This document shows, in pieces, positions 27,226-37,058 of a stretch of 48,287 nt of DNA. This stretch comes from a virus, in the IMG/VR virus record IMGVR_UViG_3300030108_001826, positions 1-48,287 of that record, one strand, 5' to 3'. Each line of letters begins with the position of its first letter. Positions within the stretch are counted from its first letter, which is position 1. A program made the translations under genes and the position numbers. The notes under the pieces are model-generated. The model did no database searches and had not been told where the DNA came from. It worked only from the letters and a program-made list of their open reading frames with translations.

Positions 27226-30200
27226 ATGGCAAGTTATACAAGGCAAAGTACATTTAATGATGGAGATACCATCACAGCAGCATTATTTAATAATGAATAT
27301 AATCAATTAGTTAATGCTTTTAATAATTCAACAGGACACAAACACGATGGCACAACAGCTGAAGGACCAGTTATAGGTCTCATAGGAGATGCTGGAGAAA
27401 CTTCCCCAAATAACAAAGTATTAATAGATACATCAAACAATCACATAGAGTTTTATATAGAGGTATCATCCTCTTCAGTTCAACAATTAAGAATACAAGA
27501 TGGAGCTATAGTTCCTATAACAGATAGTGATGTAGATTTAGGTACTAGCTCATTATATTTTAAAGATGCTTTTATTGATTCTATTACAACAACAGGTAAT
27601 ATTTCAGTAGGTGGTAACTTAGATGTTACAGGTACAATAGATTTTAGTGACTCTAATATTACTAATGCTGGTAGTATTCAGTTAGATAGTATATCAGGAG
27701 ATGCAGATTCAGATACTTCTATTACTTTTTCTGGCTCAGATGTTATTACAGTTGCAGCTGGAGGAGCAAATCAAGTCACATTTACTAATGGTGCAATAGT
27801 ACCTTCAACAGACAACGATATAGATTTAGGAAGCTCCTCATCAGAATTTAAAGATTTATTCATTGATGGTACTGCCAATATTGATAGCCTAGTGGCTGAT
27901 ACTGCAGACATAAATGGTGGTACTGTCGATGGAGCAATAATTGGTGGCTCAAGTGCAGCTGCTATTACAGGAACAACCATTACTGGTACAAGTTTTGTTA
28001 TTGGTAGTGCAGATATAAATGAAGCTGAATTAGAAACTATTGATGGAGTTACAGCAGGAACTGTTGCAGCTTCTAAAGCAGTAGTAGTAGATAGCAATAA
28101 AGATATTGCAAGTTTTAGAAATGTAACATTGACAGGAGAACTAGATGCTGGTTCTTTAGATATATCAGGCGATGCTGATATAGATGGTACATTAGAAACT
28201 GATGCATTGTCTATTAATGGAACAGCAGTAACATCTACAGCAGCTGAACTTAATATTTTAGATGGTGTTACAGCTAGTGCAACTGATATAAATTTAATTG
28301 ATGGTATTACAAATGGAACAGTTATTGCAAGTAAAGCTATTATTACTGACTCTAACAAAGATATATCAGGTGGTAGAAATATCACAATTTCTGGAGAGTT
28401 AGATGCAGGGTCACTTGATATTTCAGGAGATGCTGACATAGATGGTACGCTAGAGGCAGATGCTATCACAGTTAATGGTGCAACTTTAAATGAAGTTATT
28501 ACTGACGCTGTTGGAGGCATGGTAAGTTCTAATACTGAAACAGGTATTTCTGTCACTTTTGAAGATGGTGATAATACACTTGATTTTGTACTTGGTTCAT
28601 CACAAACAACAATATCATCTTTATTAAATACAAGTTTAGTTATTGGTAGAGATGCAGATAATGACATAGACTTTGCTACAGATAATAATATTATATTTAG
28701 AGCAGCTGGTGCAGACCAAATAAAATTACAAGATGGTGCTTTAGTTCCAGTTACAAATAATGATATAGATTTAGGTACATCTAGTTTAGAATTTAAAGAT
28801 GCATTCTTTGATGGCACAGTTACAGCTGATGCTTTTGCTGGTCCATTGACAGGTAATGTTACAGGTAATGTTTCAGGAACAGCAGCTACAGTAACAGGTG
28901 CAGCTCAATCTAATATTACAAGTCTTGGTACACTCACAACTTTAACTGTTGATAATGTTATTATAAATGGTACGACCATTGGACATACTGACGATACAGA
29001 CCTAATGACATTAGCTGATGGCGTATTAACTGTAGCTGGTGAAGTTGATGCTGTTAGTTTGGATGTATCAGGCGATGTCGATGTTGATGGAACTCTTGAA
29101 GCAGATGCTATAACTATAAATGGTGTAACTTTAGCAGAAACTATTTCTGATACTGTAGGTGCTATGGTTTCTTCAAACACAGAAACAGGAATTACAGTTT
29201 CTTATGATGATGCTGATAATACTTTAGATTTTGTTATTGGAACACTTAATCAAGATACTACAGGTAATGCAGCAACAGCCACAGCTTTAGAAACTGCAAG
29301 AAATATTCATGGAGTAAGTTTTGATGGTACTGCAAACATAGACCTTTCAGAAGTTATACAAGACACAGTTGGAGCTATGTTTAGTTCTAATACAGAAACA
29401 AATATTACAGCTACCTATCAAGATGCTGATGGTACTATAGATTTAGTTGCAGCTGCTTCTACTTCTTTTGTAGTTGAGGATGATGATGGTACAGAAGTCA
29501 CAATAGACAATGGTAAAGAACTAAAAATTATTGGTTCTGGTATTACCACAAACTTTACAGATACAAGTGATGGCTCAGACTCAGACCCATTTGATTTAAC
29601 TTTAACAATAGATGCAGCTCAGACAGGTATTACCTCTTTATTAGCTACAGATATTAAAATAGGTGAAGATGATGAAACAAAGATAGATTTTGAAACAGCA
29701 GATGAAATACATTTTTATGCTGCCAATGCTGAACAAGTGTTTGTATCAGATGGTGTTTTTGGACCACAGACAGATAGTGATGTTGATTTAGGTACAACAG
29801 GTGTTCGTTTTAAAGATGCTTATGTTGATAGTATTACAGTAACAGGCGAAGTAGATGGTGCTTCATTAGATATTTCTGGTGATGCAGATATTGATGGTAC
29901 TTTAGAAGCTGATGCGATTACTGTTAATGGTACAGCTCTTGATGAGTTTATTCAAGATACTGTAGGTGCTATGGTATCTTCTAATACCGAATCAGGTATA
30001 ACTGTAACTTATCAAGATGGCGATGGAACATTAGACTTTTCAGTTTCTGGTACAACTGCAGATAACATATCAGATGCAGATGGTGATACAAAAATACAAG
30101 TAGAAGAATCATCTGATGAAGATGTAATTAGATTTGATACTGCTGGTACAGAACACATGAGTTTAGGCTCTACAGGAATACTTGAAGTTGTTCCTGCTAC

Positions 30201-31002
30201 TGGTGTTACAGCTATAAGAATGAAAGATAGTGGCAACACTCACATAGAAATGGGTAGTGAAAAAGCTATGAAATCTGGTGGTGATGCAGCAAACTTTGCC
30301 ATGAGAAATGATGGTGGTAATATCCACCTAATGACCAATGGACAAAACAATAGAATAATTGTATTTCAAAATGGTGATATAAGCTTCGGTGGTAGTACAG
30401 GTAATATAATTAATTCATCATCAGGCACAGGTGTATATTTTGAAAATGGTAATGATTTAGTTTGTGCTAGGTCAGGTGGGGCAGCACTTTCAGTTCTTAG
30501 ACAAACAAATGATGGTGAACTTATAAGATTTAAACAAGCAGGGTCACAAGAAGGCAGTATAGATGTTAGTGGTAGTACAGTATCTTTAAGTGGTTTTGTT
30601 GGTATTCACGAAAGTTCTGGAGTTGATACAAGCACAGATATAGGAACTGTTGTTTCTAGTATAGATGAATTAGATACTTATTTATCAGGAAGTAAAATAG
30701 GACAAGATAGAATAGACCACCCTAAAGTAAAAATTAGTGACTCTGTAGGTGACACAAGAGTTTTAGGAGTTTTAGCTGGGCTAACAGAATCTGATGGTAA
30801 ATTAAAAGTAGCAGGATTGGGAGTAGGTTCTATAAAAGTTACTGGAGCTTGTAATGGTGGAGATTTATTAGAGTCTAATGGTGATGGTACAGCTAAAGTA
30901 CAAGATGATGATGTTATTAGAAGTAAAACAATAGGAAAAGTAACGATAGGAAATAGTGATGTTAATGTAAAGTTAGTATCTTGTATTTTATATTGTGGGT
31001 AA
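27226..31002 (+). CDS. Modular tail fibre protein
   Basis: A 1258-residue fibre that probably recognises the host surface. The N-terminus (MASYTRQSTFNDGDTITAA, then GHKHDGT) is the usual attachment domain. The shaft is built from repeated modules. The unit GELDAGSLDISGDADIDG occurs at about 28135, 28393, 29038 and 29845. A DVDLGTSSLYFKDAFIDS-type unit occurs at about 27533, 27818, 28763 and 29780. DTVGAMVSSNTETGI-type units also recur. The C-terminal 250 residues are unique (MRNDGGNIHLMTNGQ onward) and ought to hold the receptor-binding tip. No peptidase S74 chaperone domain is evident. Confidence 0.88.
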   Translation: MASYTRQSTFNDGDTITAALFNNEYNQLVNAFNNSTGHKHDGTTAEGPVIGLIGDAGETSPNNKVLIDTSNNHIEFYIEVSSSSVQQLRIQDGAIVPITDSDVDLGTSSLYFKDAFIDSITTTGNISVGGNLDVTGTIDFSDSNITNAGSIQLDSISGDADSDTSITFSGSDVITVAAGGANQVTFTNGAIVPSTDNDIDLGSSSSEFKDLFIDGTANIDSLVADTADINGGTVDGAIIGGSSAAAITGTTITGTSFVIGSADINEAELETIDGVTAGTVAASKAVVVDSNKDIASFRNVTLTGELDAGSLDISGDADIDGTLETDALSINGTAVTSTAAELNILDGVTASATDINLIDGITNGTVIASKAIITDSNKDISGGRNITISGELDAGSLDISGDADIDGTLEADAITVNGATLNEVITDAVGGMVSSNTETGISVTFEDGDNTLDFVLGSSQTTISSLLNTSLVIGRDADNDIDFATDNNIIFRAAGADQIKLQDGALVPVTNNDIDLGTSSLEFKDAFFDGTVTADAFAGPLTGNVTGNVSGTAATVTGAAQSNITSLGTLTTLTVDNVIINGTTIGHTDDTDLMTLADGVLTVAGEVDAVSLDVSGDVDVDGTLEADAITINGVTLAETISDTVGAMVSSNTETGITVSYDDADNTLDFVIGTLNQDTTGNAATATALETARNIHGVSFDGTANIDLSEVIQDTVGAMFSSNTETNITATYQDADGTIDLVAAASTSFVVEDDDGTEVTIDNGKELKIIGSGITTNFTDTSDGSDSDPFDLTLTIDAAQTGITSLLATDIKIGEDDETKIDFETADEIHFYAANAEQVFVSDGVFGPQTDSDVDLGTTGVRFKDAYVDSITVTGEVDGASLDISGDADIDGTLEADAITVNGTALDEFIQDTVGAMVSSNTESGITVTYQDGDGTLDFSVSGTTADNISDADGDTKIQVEESSDEDVIRFDTAGTEHMSLGSTGILEVVPATGVTAIRMKDSGNTHIEMGSEKAMKSGGDAANFAMRNDGGNIHLMTNGQNNRIIVFQNGDISFGGSTGNIINSSSGTGVYFENGNDLVCARSGGAALSVLRQTNDGELIRFKQAGSQEGSIDVSGSTVSLSGFVGIHESSGVDTSTDIGTVVSSIDELDTYLSGSKIGQDRIDHPKVKISDSVGDTRVLGVLAGLTESDGKLKVAGLGVGSIKVTGACNGGDLLESNGDGTAKVQDDDVIRSKTIGKVTIGNSDVNVKLVSCILYCG

Positions 31003-31017
31003 TCAAAAGGAGAAAAA

Positions 31018-31365
31018 ATGGTAAGTTACGAATGGAACTGTGAAAATGTAGAATACTATCCTAATTATAATGGACAAGAAAAAGTTATATACAAAGTTCA
31101 TTGGCAGTTATCAGTAGTAGATAGTGAATTAGATGAAAGAGGTTTACCTTATAGAGTAAATAACTATGGCTGTCAGTATTTAAATGTTGAAAATTTAGAA
31201 AACTTTATAGCTTATGAAAATGTATCATTAGTTCAAGTACAAGAATGGGTAGAAAATTCTATTAATATTGATGATGAAAATTCTGTTCAAAATTTAAAAG
31301 ATGAATTAGCTAGTCAACTTGAAGAAAAGAAAAATCCACCTTTAGTAAAAGGAGTTATTGCATAA
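31018..31365 (+). CDS. Tail-associated hypothetical protein (DUF7936-like)
   Basis: A 115-residue protein, MVSYEWNCENVEYYPNYNG, with IYKVHWQLSVVDSE and a C-terminal QVQEWVENSINID plus LEEKKNPPLVKG. The pattern VHW, a short beta domain, QEWVE and a KNPP end matches small proteins next to tail fibres (what I remember as DUF7936). AAGGAG precedes the ATG. It may be a fibre chaperone or tail component. Confidence 0.65.
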   Translation: MVSYEWNCENVEYYPNYNGQEKVIYKVHWQLSVVDSELDERGLPYRVNNYGCQYLNVENLENFIAYENVSLVQVQEWVENSINIDDENSVQNLKDELASQLEEKKNPPLVKGVIA

Positions 31366-31610
31366 TGGATTTACTAACACCATACATTATCTGGAATGTA
31401 TTCATAACTTTGGTACTTGCTCCACTAATGTATAGTATTAGGCAAAATGCTTCAGAATTAAAAAGACAAGATATATTAATAAACAAAACAAGAGAAGAGG
31501 TCGCAAAAGAATATGTGACTAAATCAGAGGTCAAGGATGATATGAATAATCTCATGGATAGGCTTGAAAAGCTTGATGAGAAGATTGATAGATTGTTTGA
31601 AATAAAATAA
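31365..31610 (+). CDS. Membrane-anchored coiled-coil protein
   Basis: An 81-residue protein: an N-terminal hydrophobic helix (MDLLTPYIIWNVFITLVLA) and a coiled coil (YVTKSEVKDDMNNLMDRLE, KLDEKIDRLFEIK). The layout is that of small phage membrane proteins such as i-spanin-like or holin-accessory proteins, or of ejection proteins. Position among tail genes does not decide. It starts at the last base of the previous stop codon. Confidence 0.6.
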   Translation: MDLLTPYIIWNVFITLVLAPLMYSIRQNASELKRQDILINKTREEVAKEYVTKSEVKDDMNNLMDRLEKLDEKIDRLFEIK

Positions 31611-31629
31611 TTTTTTTATAGGAGAAAAA

Positions 31630-31956
31630 ATGAAACCGAAGAAATATAATAGAAAAGCTCAACCAGAGCAACTAGACCATTATGGACCTAACGGACCTTT
31701 ACTTTCAGGAGATGTAAATTCTGGAAGTCAAGAAGGTTTTGGAGGTTCTCAGGGTGCTAATCCTGTGGGGGGAGTAAATGATGTTTACTTACCTGATAAT
31801 AGAAGTGTTGCTGGTGGAGCAAACGAAATAGGACCTGGTTTTGGTGGTAGTCAAGGTGGAAACCCTAGTGGTGGAGCAAATGACATTTACTTACCAAATA
31901 ATCCAAAAGTTCCTAATAGTGGAAATATTTATTTAGAAGATAATAAAGAAGTATAA
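31630..31956 (+). CDS. Glycine-rich repeat protein
   Basis: A 108-residue, low-complexity protein with two copies of a GFGGSQGANPVGGVNDVYLP-type unit (about residues 37-57 and 72-92) and a third partial YLEDN unit at the end. The basic N-terminus (MKPKKYNRKAQPEQ) could bind DNA or protein. AGGAG precedes the ATG. Function unknown; perhaps a flexible virion component. Confidence 0.58.
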   Translation: MKPKKYNRKAQPEQLDHYGPNGPLLSGDVNSGSQEGFGGSQGANPVGGVNDVYLPDNRSVAGGANEIGPGFGGSQGGNPSGGANDIYLPNNPKVPNSGNIYLEDNKEV

Positions 31957-31958
31957 AA

Positions 31959-32069
31959 ATGAAAGGCAAAAATATAGCTTTGTTTTTGGCTATAGGTGTG
32001 CCTGAAGGTAAGTTATTGAGTAAATTAAGAGATAGGAAAAATGGCAAAAAAAAGAAAAAGAAAAAGTAA
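31959..32069 (+). CDS. 36-residue basic peptide
   Basis: MKGKNIALFLAIGVPEGKL followed by a lysine-rich end. It begins 2 bases after the previous stop. Its poly-Lys tail is encoded in the 29-base overlap with the next gene's Lys/Arg start, so the tail may be incidental. Weak support: no clear ribosome site. Confidence 0.35.
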   Translation: MKGKNIALFLAIGVPEGKLLSKLRDRKNGKKKKKKK

Positions 32070-35040
32070 TATTAAAAAAACTATTGATGTTATAAGAAAA
32101 GCATATCAACTTGGAGGTCAAGGACCTTTAGGTTCTAGAAGTGCTAGAGAGCTTCCTCCTAAAGAATTTGAGGATGCAGGTATTCCAAGACCATTACCTC
32201 CTATACCTACACCAAAACCTAGTGTAAATTTACCACCTGATATGCCAGATATGGATGCACAAGTTCCACCAGGAGCAAAAACTCAAGCTGGTGTGCCTGA
32301 TTCTGCCCCACAAAAAAGACAAGAGGATTTTGATGAGAGGAGAGGACCTGAAATAGGTGATGAAAGAATAATTAATGGATTTATTCATGTATGGAATGGA
32401 TTTAGTTTTGAAAATACAGGTGTAAAAGCTGATGAAACACCAGAACCAACACCAGAACCAACACCAGAACCAACACCTGCCCCAGATTCTACACCTGCTC
32501 CAACTCCTGCTCCTACTCCTGCCCCACAAGAAGGTAGAGATAGAGCAAGAGAAATAGCTCAATCTATATTAGATGGAACTTATCAAGGTCCACAGTTACC
32601 AGAAGCAGTTCCTGTGCCAAGAGGTGAGGATATTAAAGCTTTATCTATGCCTGAAAGAGAAAGATTAGAAGCTGAAATAATAAATAATTTACCTCAAGAA
32701 GTTTTAACACAGGCTACAGTAGCTCAACCAGTTAGAGCTAAAGAAATTAGTTATCAAAATATTTCAGCTGCAGTAGTAAATGAAATACCAAATTTTGACC
32801 CTGCTACTTTAGAAAATTTATCGCCTGAAGCAATAGCTAAAGTTGAAGAATTAAGAACATTAACAGACCCTGCAGACTTTGCTTTTATTACTCAACAAGC
32901 TGCTAATTCTGCAAAAGCTAAAAAAGAAAATAGACCAATACAAGATTTAATTTCAAGTGGTGCATATGTTCCTGAAGTTAATAAAATAAATGCAGAAGAA
33001 ATTTCAGAGACTCCTAATGCAGAAGCTCAACAAAGACAAGCTTTAACTGGAGAATCATCCACAGGAACAGCAGCTCAAATATTAAATACAGCAGGATATA
33101 TTGCTTCTCAACAAAGAGTAGTTAAAGGAACAGAGGCAAAAGGAGCAGCTTCCTCAATGATTGCAGAAGTTGCAGAGTTACCAGAAAATTTATCAGTAAT
33201 AATAGCAGAAGACCCTGCATCTATGGAAGCTCAAGTTGATAATGAACCTATTGATGTTCAAGAAGCAGTAGCAGCTCTTCCTGAAGAAGCCTTAGTTTCT
33301 TCTCAAATGGAATCATTACTAGGTGGTTTAGAGGATGGCGAAATACCTGTTTGGGCTAAACCAGCAGTAGATTTAGTTAATAGAAATTTATCAAGTAGAG
33401 GAATGCAAATCTCAACAGTTGGAAGAGATTCATTATTTAACGCTATCATACAAAGTGCTTTACCTATGGCTGAGTCTAATGCTAGAGCCTTACAACAAAG
33501 AGCTGCACAGAATTTATCAAATTTACAACAAGCTAACTTACAAGAAGCTTCACAGGCTCAACAGTTAAAATTACAGAACTTAGCTAATAGACAACAAGCT
33601 TCATCACAAACAGCACAGTTTGCTCAACAGATAAAAGTTTTACAAACTCAGACAACTCAGCAAACAACTTTAGCTTCAGCTCAACAGCAACAACAAGTTA
33701 GATTACAAAATTTACAAAATAGACAACAAGCATCTGTTAGTAACTTACAGGCTCAACAAACTATAAATGCTCAAAATTTAAGTAATGAACAACAAATTAA
33801 TTTAGCAGAATTACAAATAGAAGCTCAAGTAGAAGGTGCTAATCAAGATGCAACAAATAGACAAAGATTAGCTGAGTTCCAGGTAGCTGCAGACTTTTTA
33901 GCTAAAAATGCAGCCTTTAAACAAGATATGGAAAAAGCTAATTTATCAGCTGACCAACAAGTAAGGTTAGCTAATTTGTCAGCTTTAAATCAGGCATCAA
34001 GAGATAATCTTACAGCTTCTCAACAAACTGAATTAGCAAACTTAAATAAACAAGTACAGATTAATATAAGAAATGCTGAGTTAGCTCAACAAATGGGTGT
34101 AACTCAATTAAATTTAGACCAACAAAGAGGATTACAAAATGCTCAAATGGTAGCTAATTTAGATATGGCTAAGTTTAATACTAACCAGCAAATTGAATTA
34201 GCTAATAGTAAATTTATGCAAACAGTTTCTATAAATAATATGAATGCTGAACAGCAATCTATATTACAAAATGCTACAAACATGGCGAGATTAGATTTAG
34301 CTACTCTTGACCAAAGAACTAGATTAGCAGCACAAAATGCTCAAGCGTTTCTACAAAAAGATATGACTAATTTATCTAATACACAGCAAATGCAAATGAT
34401 GAAACAACAGCAAGAACAGCAAAGACTTTTAACAAATCAATCTCAAGAAAATGCTATGAGACAGTTTAACGCTAGAAATGATTTACAAGCTCAACAATTT
34501 ATGTCTAGTTTAAATTCTCAAATAGACCAGTTTAATGCTCAACAATCAAACTCAATGGAACAATTTAATGCTCAACAAGCTAACGCTATGGAAGCTAGAA
34601 GAGTTGCAAATGCTTTAGATATTGAAAAAGCAAATATGGCTATGATAAATGAGATAAATAAATTTAATGATAGCTTAGACTTTGAAAGAGATAAATTTAA
34701 TACAGCTAATGCTCAAGCTATTGAACAATCAAATGTTGAATGGAGAAGAAAAGCAAACATGGCAGATACTGCGATGATAAATCAAATAAATATGCAAAAT
34801 GCTCAAAACGCTTATGACATGAATACAGCAGCTTTAAGTTTCTTTTGGCAAGAAATGAGAGATGAAGCAGATAGAACTTTTAGGGCTTCAGAGAATGAAA
34901 TAGATAGAAAAACACAATTATTAGCTCAATCTATTGCTAACGCTGAATCTACTGCAAAAAATTATACAGACTATAATGAGTTGATAAATATATTTGGTAA
35001 CTTATTTAACCCACCAACACAATCAGGAGGCACAGATTAA
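32041..35040 (+). CDS. Large Gln-rich coiled-coil virion protein
   Basis: A 999-residue protein. It has a basic N-terminus (MAKKRKRKSNIKKTIDVIR), a proline/threonine linker of PEPT and PAPT repeats (about residues 136-165), then a long Gln/Asn/Ala-rich helical region (about 480-960) in which units such as LQNLANRQQAS and ELANLNKQ recur every 15-25 residues. This extended coiled coil looks like an internal core or ejection protein, or a tail rod. I do not recognise a catalytic domain. It lies first in the block of ejection-type genes. Confidence 0.7.
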   Translation: MAKKRKRKSNIKKTIDVIRKAYQLGGQGPLGSRSARELPPKEFEDAGIPRPLPPIPTPKPSVNLPPDMPDMDAQVPPGAKTQAGVPDSAPQKRQEDFDERRGPEIGDERIINGFIHVWNGFSFENTGVKADETPEPTPEPTPEPTPAPDSTPAPTPAPTPAPQEGRDRAREIAQSILDGTYQGPQLPEAVPVPRGEDIKALSMPERERLEAEIINNLPQEVLTQATVAQPVRAKEISYQNISAAVVNEIPNFDPATLENLSPEAIAKVEELRTLTDPADFAFITQQAANSAKAKKENRPIQDLISSGAYVPEVNKINAEEISETPNAEAQQRQALTGESSTGTAAQILNTAGYIASQQRVVKGTEAKGAASSMIAEVAELPENLSVIIAEDPASMEAQVDNEPIDVQEAVAALPEEALVSSQMESLLGGLEDGEIPVWAKPAVDLVNRNLSSRGMQISTVGRDSLFNAIIQSALPMAESNARALQQRAAQNLSNLQQANLQEASQAQQLKLQNLANRQQASSQTAQFAQQIKVLQTQTTQQTTLASAQQQQQVRLQNLQNRQQASVSNLQAQQTINAQNLSNEQQINLAELQIEAQVEGANQDATNRQRLAEFQVAADFLAKNAAFKQDMEKANLSADQQVRLANLSALNQASRDNLTASQQTELANLNKQVQINIRNAELAQQMGVTQLNLDQQRGLQNAQMVANLDMAKFNTNQQIELANSKFMQTVSINNMNAEQQSILQNATNMARLDLATLDQRTRLAAQNAQAFLQKDMTNLSNTQQMQMMKQQQEQQRLLTNQSQENAMRQFNARNDLQAQQFMSSLNSQIDQFNAQQSNSMEQFNAQQANAMEARRVANALDIEKANMAMINEINKFNDSLDFERDKFNTANAQAIEQSNVEWRRKANMADTAMINQINMQNAQNAYDMNTAALSFFWQEMRDEADRTFRASENEIDRKTQLLAQSIANAESTAKNYTDYNELINIFGNLFNPPTQSGGTD

Positions 35041-35041
35041 A

Positions 35042-36418
35042 ATGGGAATATTCAAAAAAATAACTAAAAAATTTAAAAAAATTGTAAAAGGAGTTGGTAA
35101 AGCTATAAAAAAAGTAACCAAACCTGTTACTAAAGTTGTTAAAAAAGTTTGGAAAGGAATTAAGAAAGTAGGAGGTAAGATAATGAAAGCTGTTAACAAA
35201 GCTGGAATTATCGGTCAAATTGGCTTAATGTTAGTTATGCCATACGCCATGGCAGGAATAGGTAATTTTATTGGAGCAGCCTCTGGAGGAATAAGTGCTA
35301 CTTGGTCAGGTTTTGGTAACTGGGCTAATTCTATGATGCAAGGTAGTTCAGCTTTTTCACAAGCAGTAGGTAGTATAGCAAAAGGTATTCATTCTGCAGG
35401 TGCTTTAGTTGGTAAAGGCATACAAACTGTATCAGGTTTTATTGATAGTGGATTTAAAGCTTTTAGTAACGCTACAGGCATACCTAATCCTATAGAAGGA
35501 TTTTCAGAAGGTATAAAGAGAGGATATACAAAAGGTTTTGAATTTGTTAACAATAATGTTTTAACTGGTAAATTCAAACTAACTGATACTCAACTAGAAG
35601 GAGCTGGTGTTAAACTTGGTGTTCCAGAAGGTTTTGATTATCAATCTGCTCAGTTAAAAGATGGTAAATATGTTGATTCAGCTGGTAATGAAACAAGTGT
35701 AGAAAGATACTATAATGAAACTCAAGCAAGAGCTTTAGAGGTAAGTCAGGCTGAAGGATATGTTAAACCAGAAATAAATATGCCTGAAACAGATTTAGAC
35801 CAATATAGAACTAACATAGATTCATATAAATTTAATGAATTAACAGGAACTTATGAAATTGAATCTGTACCTGGATATGAGTTTGATTTTTCTAAAAGTA
35901 GATTTGATGCACAAGGAAAATTAAAACCAGAATTTTATGATTTTAATGCTGATGCAGATTTTTATAAATTTAATGTAGAAACAGGTAAGATGGAGTTTGC
36001 ACCAACTAGTAATCCTTTTGAAGCAAATAATTTTAAATTTAATCCTGAATCAGCAGAAATGCAAAAAATATATAAGGATTTAGGTATTCAAAGCACAGAC
36101 TTAGTTGCAGAACTTGATGTTCAGCCAGATAATCAAAACTTTTTACAAAAAGGTTATGAGAAAGTTAAAAACTCTTTTGCTAATGACCCATTTGGTACTA
36201 TATCTAGTGTTTATAATGTTGTTAAAGAAGGTAAAAATATTTATGATTCTTTCCAACAAGGTAAAGGTGGTCAAGGTGGTTTTGCAGGTGCTGGTATTGG
36301 AGAGTTATATCCTGAAGGTAGAGGTATTGATGACATGAACTTCTTTAGAGGTTCTGGACAGGTAGCTCTAAATTTAAACGCTTATGCATATGATATGCAA
36401 AGATATAATTATGGTTAA
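35042..36418 (+). CDS. Internal virion protein with membrane-active N-terminus
   Basis: A 458-residue protein. The first 55 residues (MGIFKKITKKFKKIVKGVG and on) are a highly basic amphipathic helix like a pore-forming peptide. A hydrophobic Gly/Ala segment follows (GIIGQIGLMLVMPYAMAGI, then AASGGISATW), and then an acidic body with repeated YKFN/FYKFNVET units. It probably enters the host membrane during DNA ejection. The ATG at 35042 follows the previous stop by 1 base; the longer frame from 34994 lies in the previous gene. Confidence 0.68.
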   Translation: MGIFKKITKKFKKIVKGVGKAIKKVTKPVTKVVKKVWKGIKKVGGKIMKAVNKAGIIGQIGLMLVMPYAMAGIGNFIGAASGGISATWSGFGNWANSMMQGSSAFSQAVGSIAKGIHSAGALVGKGIQTVSGFIDSGFKAFSNATGIPNPIEGFSEGIKRGYTKGFEFVNNNVLTGKFKLTDTQLEGAGVKLGVPEGFDYQSAQLKDGKYVDSAGNETSVERYYNETQARALEVSQAEGYVKPEINMPETDLDQYRTNIDSYKFNELTGTYEIESVPGYEFDFSKSRFDAQGKLKPEFYDFNADADFYKFNVETGKMEFAPTSNPFEANNFKFNPESAEMQKIYKDLGIQSTDLVAELDVQPDNQNFLQKGYEKVKNSFANDPFGTISSVYNVVKEGKNIYDSFQQGKGGQGGFAGAGIGELYPEGRGIDDMNFFRGSGQVALNLNAYAYDMQRYNYG

Positions 36419-36428
36419 GGAGATATAA

Positions 36429-37058
36429 ATGCAAGAAAAGAATCAAGAAGCTATTAATAATTTTGCAGCCTTTCAAGGTGCTATTCCAGGTCAATCATTA
36501 ACTAATGACCCAGACCAAAAATATCCTTGGGAGCAACCACCAAGAATTACTAATCAACAAGAAGCTTTAGATTACATGACTTCTGAAATTTTAGAAGAAG
36601 AAAATTTATTTCCTATTATGAGGGCTGTAAGTAAAGGAGTTCCTATAGGCGATATAGTTTCTCTTATGTTACAACAAGCCTTTCAAGCTGGTTTAATCAA
36701 CCCAGATTTAATGTTACTTCTTTTAGAGCCTTTACATTTTGTTTTAATGGCTATCGCAGAAAAATCAGGAGTTGGTTATGTTTTGTATGAAGGTGAAAAT
36801 GAGGAAGAAGAATACGAATTTAATGTTGAAGAAGAAGATGACCAAGATTCATTTAAAAAACGAGGTAAATCTTTGAAAGATAGAGCTAATCAAGTGGGTA
36901 TATCTATATCTAGAGAAGAAGTTCAATTACCAGAAACAATAGAAGAAAAAATAGAAGAAGCTGAGTCTATAGAAGAAGTAGGAGAAAGTTTATTAGCTCA
37001 ACCAGAACAAAACACAGCAGAAAACAAAAGTTTATTAGAGAGGAGAATTGAAGAATGA
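36429..37058 (+). CDS. Hypothetical virion or assembly protein
   Basis: A 209-residue protein, MQEKNQEAINNFAAFQGAI, with a helical bundle region (LMLLLLEPLHFVLMAIAEK) and a strongly acidic second half (YEGENEEEEYEFNVEEEDD). AAGGAG precedes the ATG and the stop overlaps the next gene by 4 bases. Acidity suggests pairing with the basic ejection proteins, perhaps as a chaperone. No family recognised. Confidence 0.62.
   Translation: MQEKNQEAINNFAAFQGAIPGQSLTNDPDQKYPWEQPPRITNQQEALDYMTSEILEEENLFPIMRAVSKGVPIGDIVSLMLQQAFQAGLINPDLMLLLLEPLHFVLMAIAEKSGVGYVLYEGENEEEEYEFNVEEEDDQDSFKKRGKSLKDRANQVGISISREEVQLPETIEEKIEEAESIEEVGESLLAQPEQNTAENKSLLERRIEE

Noticed and set aside
27771-28817. 348-codon open frame antisense to the tail fibre gene
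   Set aside because: It mirrors the repeated Ser/Thr/Asp codons of the fibre, is composed of Ser/Pro/Val runs without domains, and has no ribosome site or neighbours on that strand.
32230-32562. Antisense frame rich in Trp/Cys/Arg opposite the proline-threonine linker
   Set aside because: Repetition arises from the reverse of the PEPT/PAPT codons; no other support.
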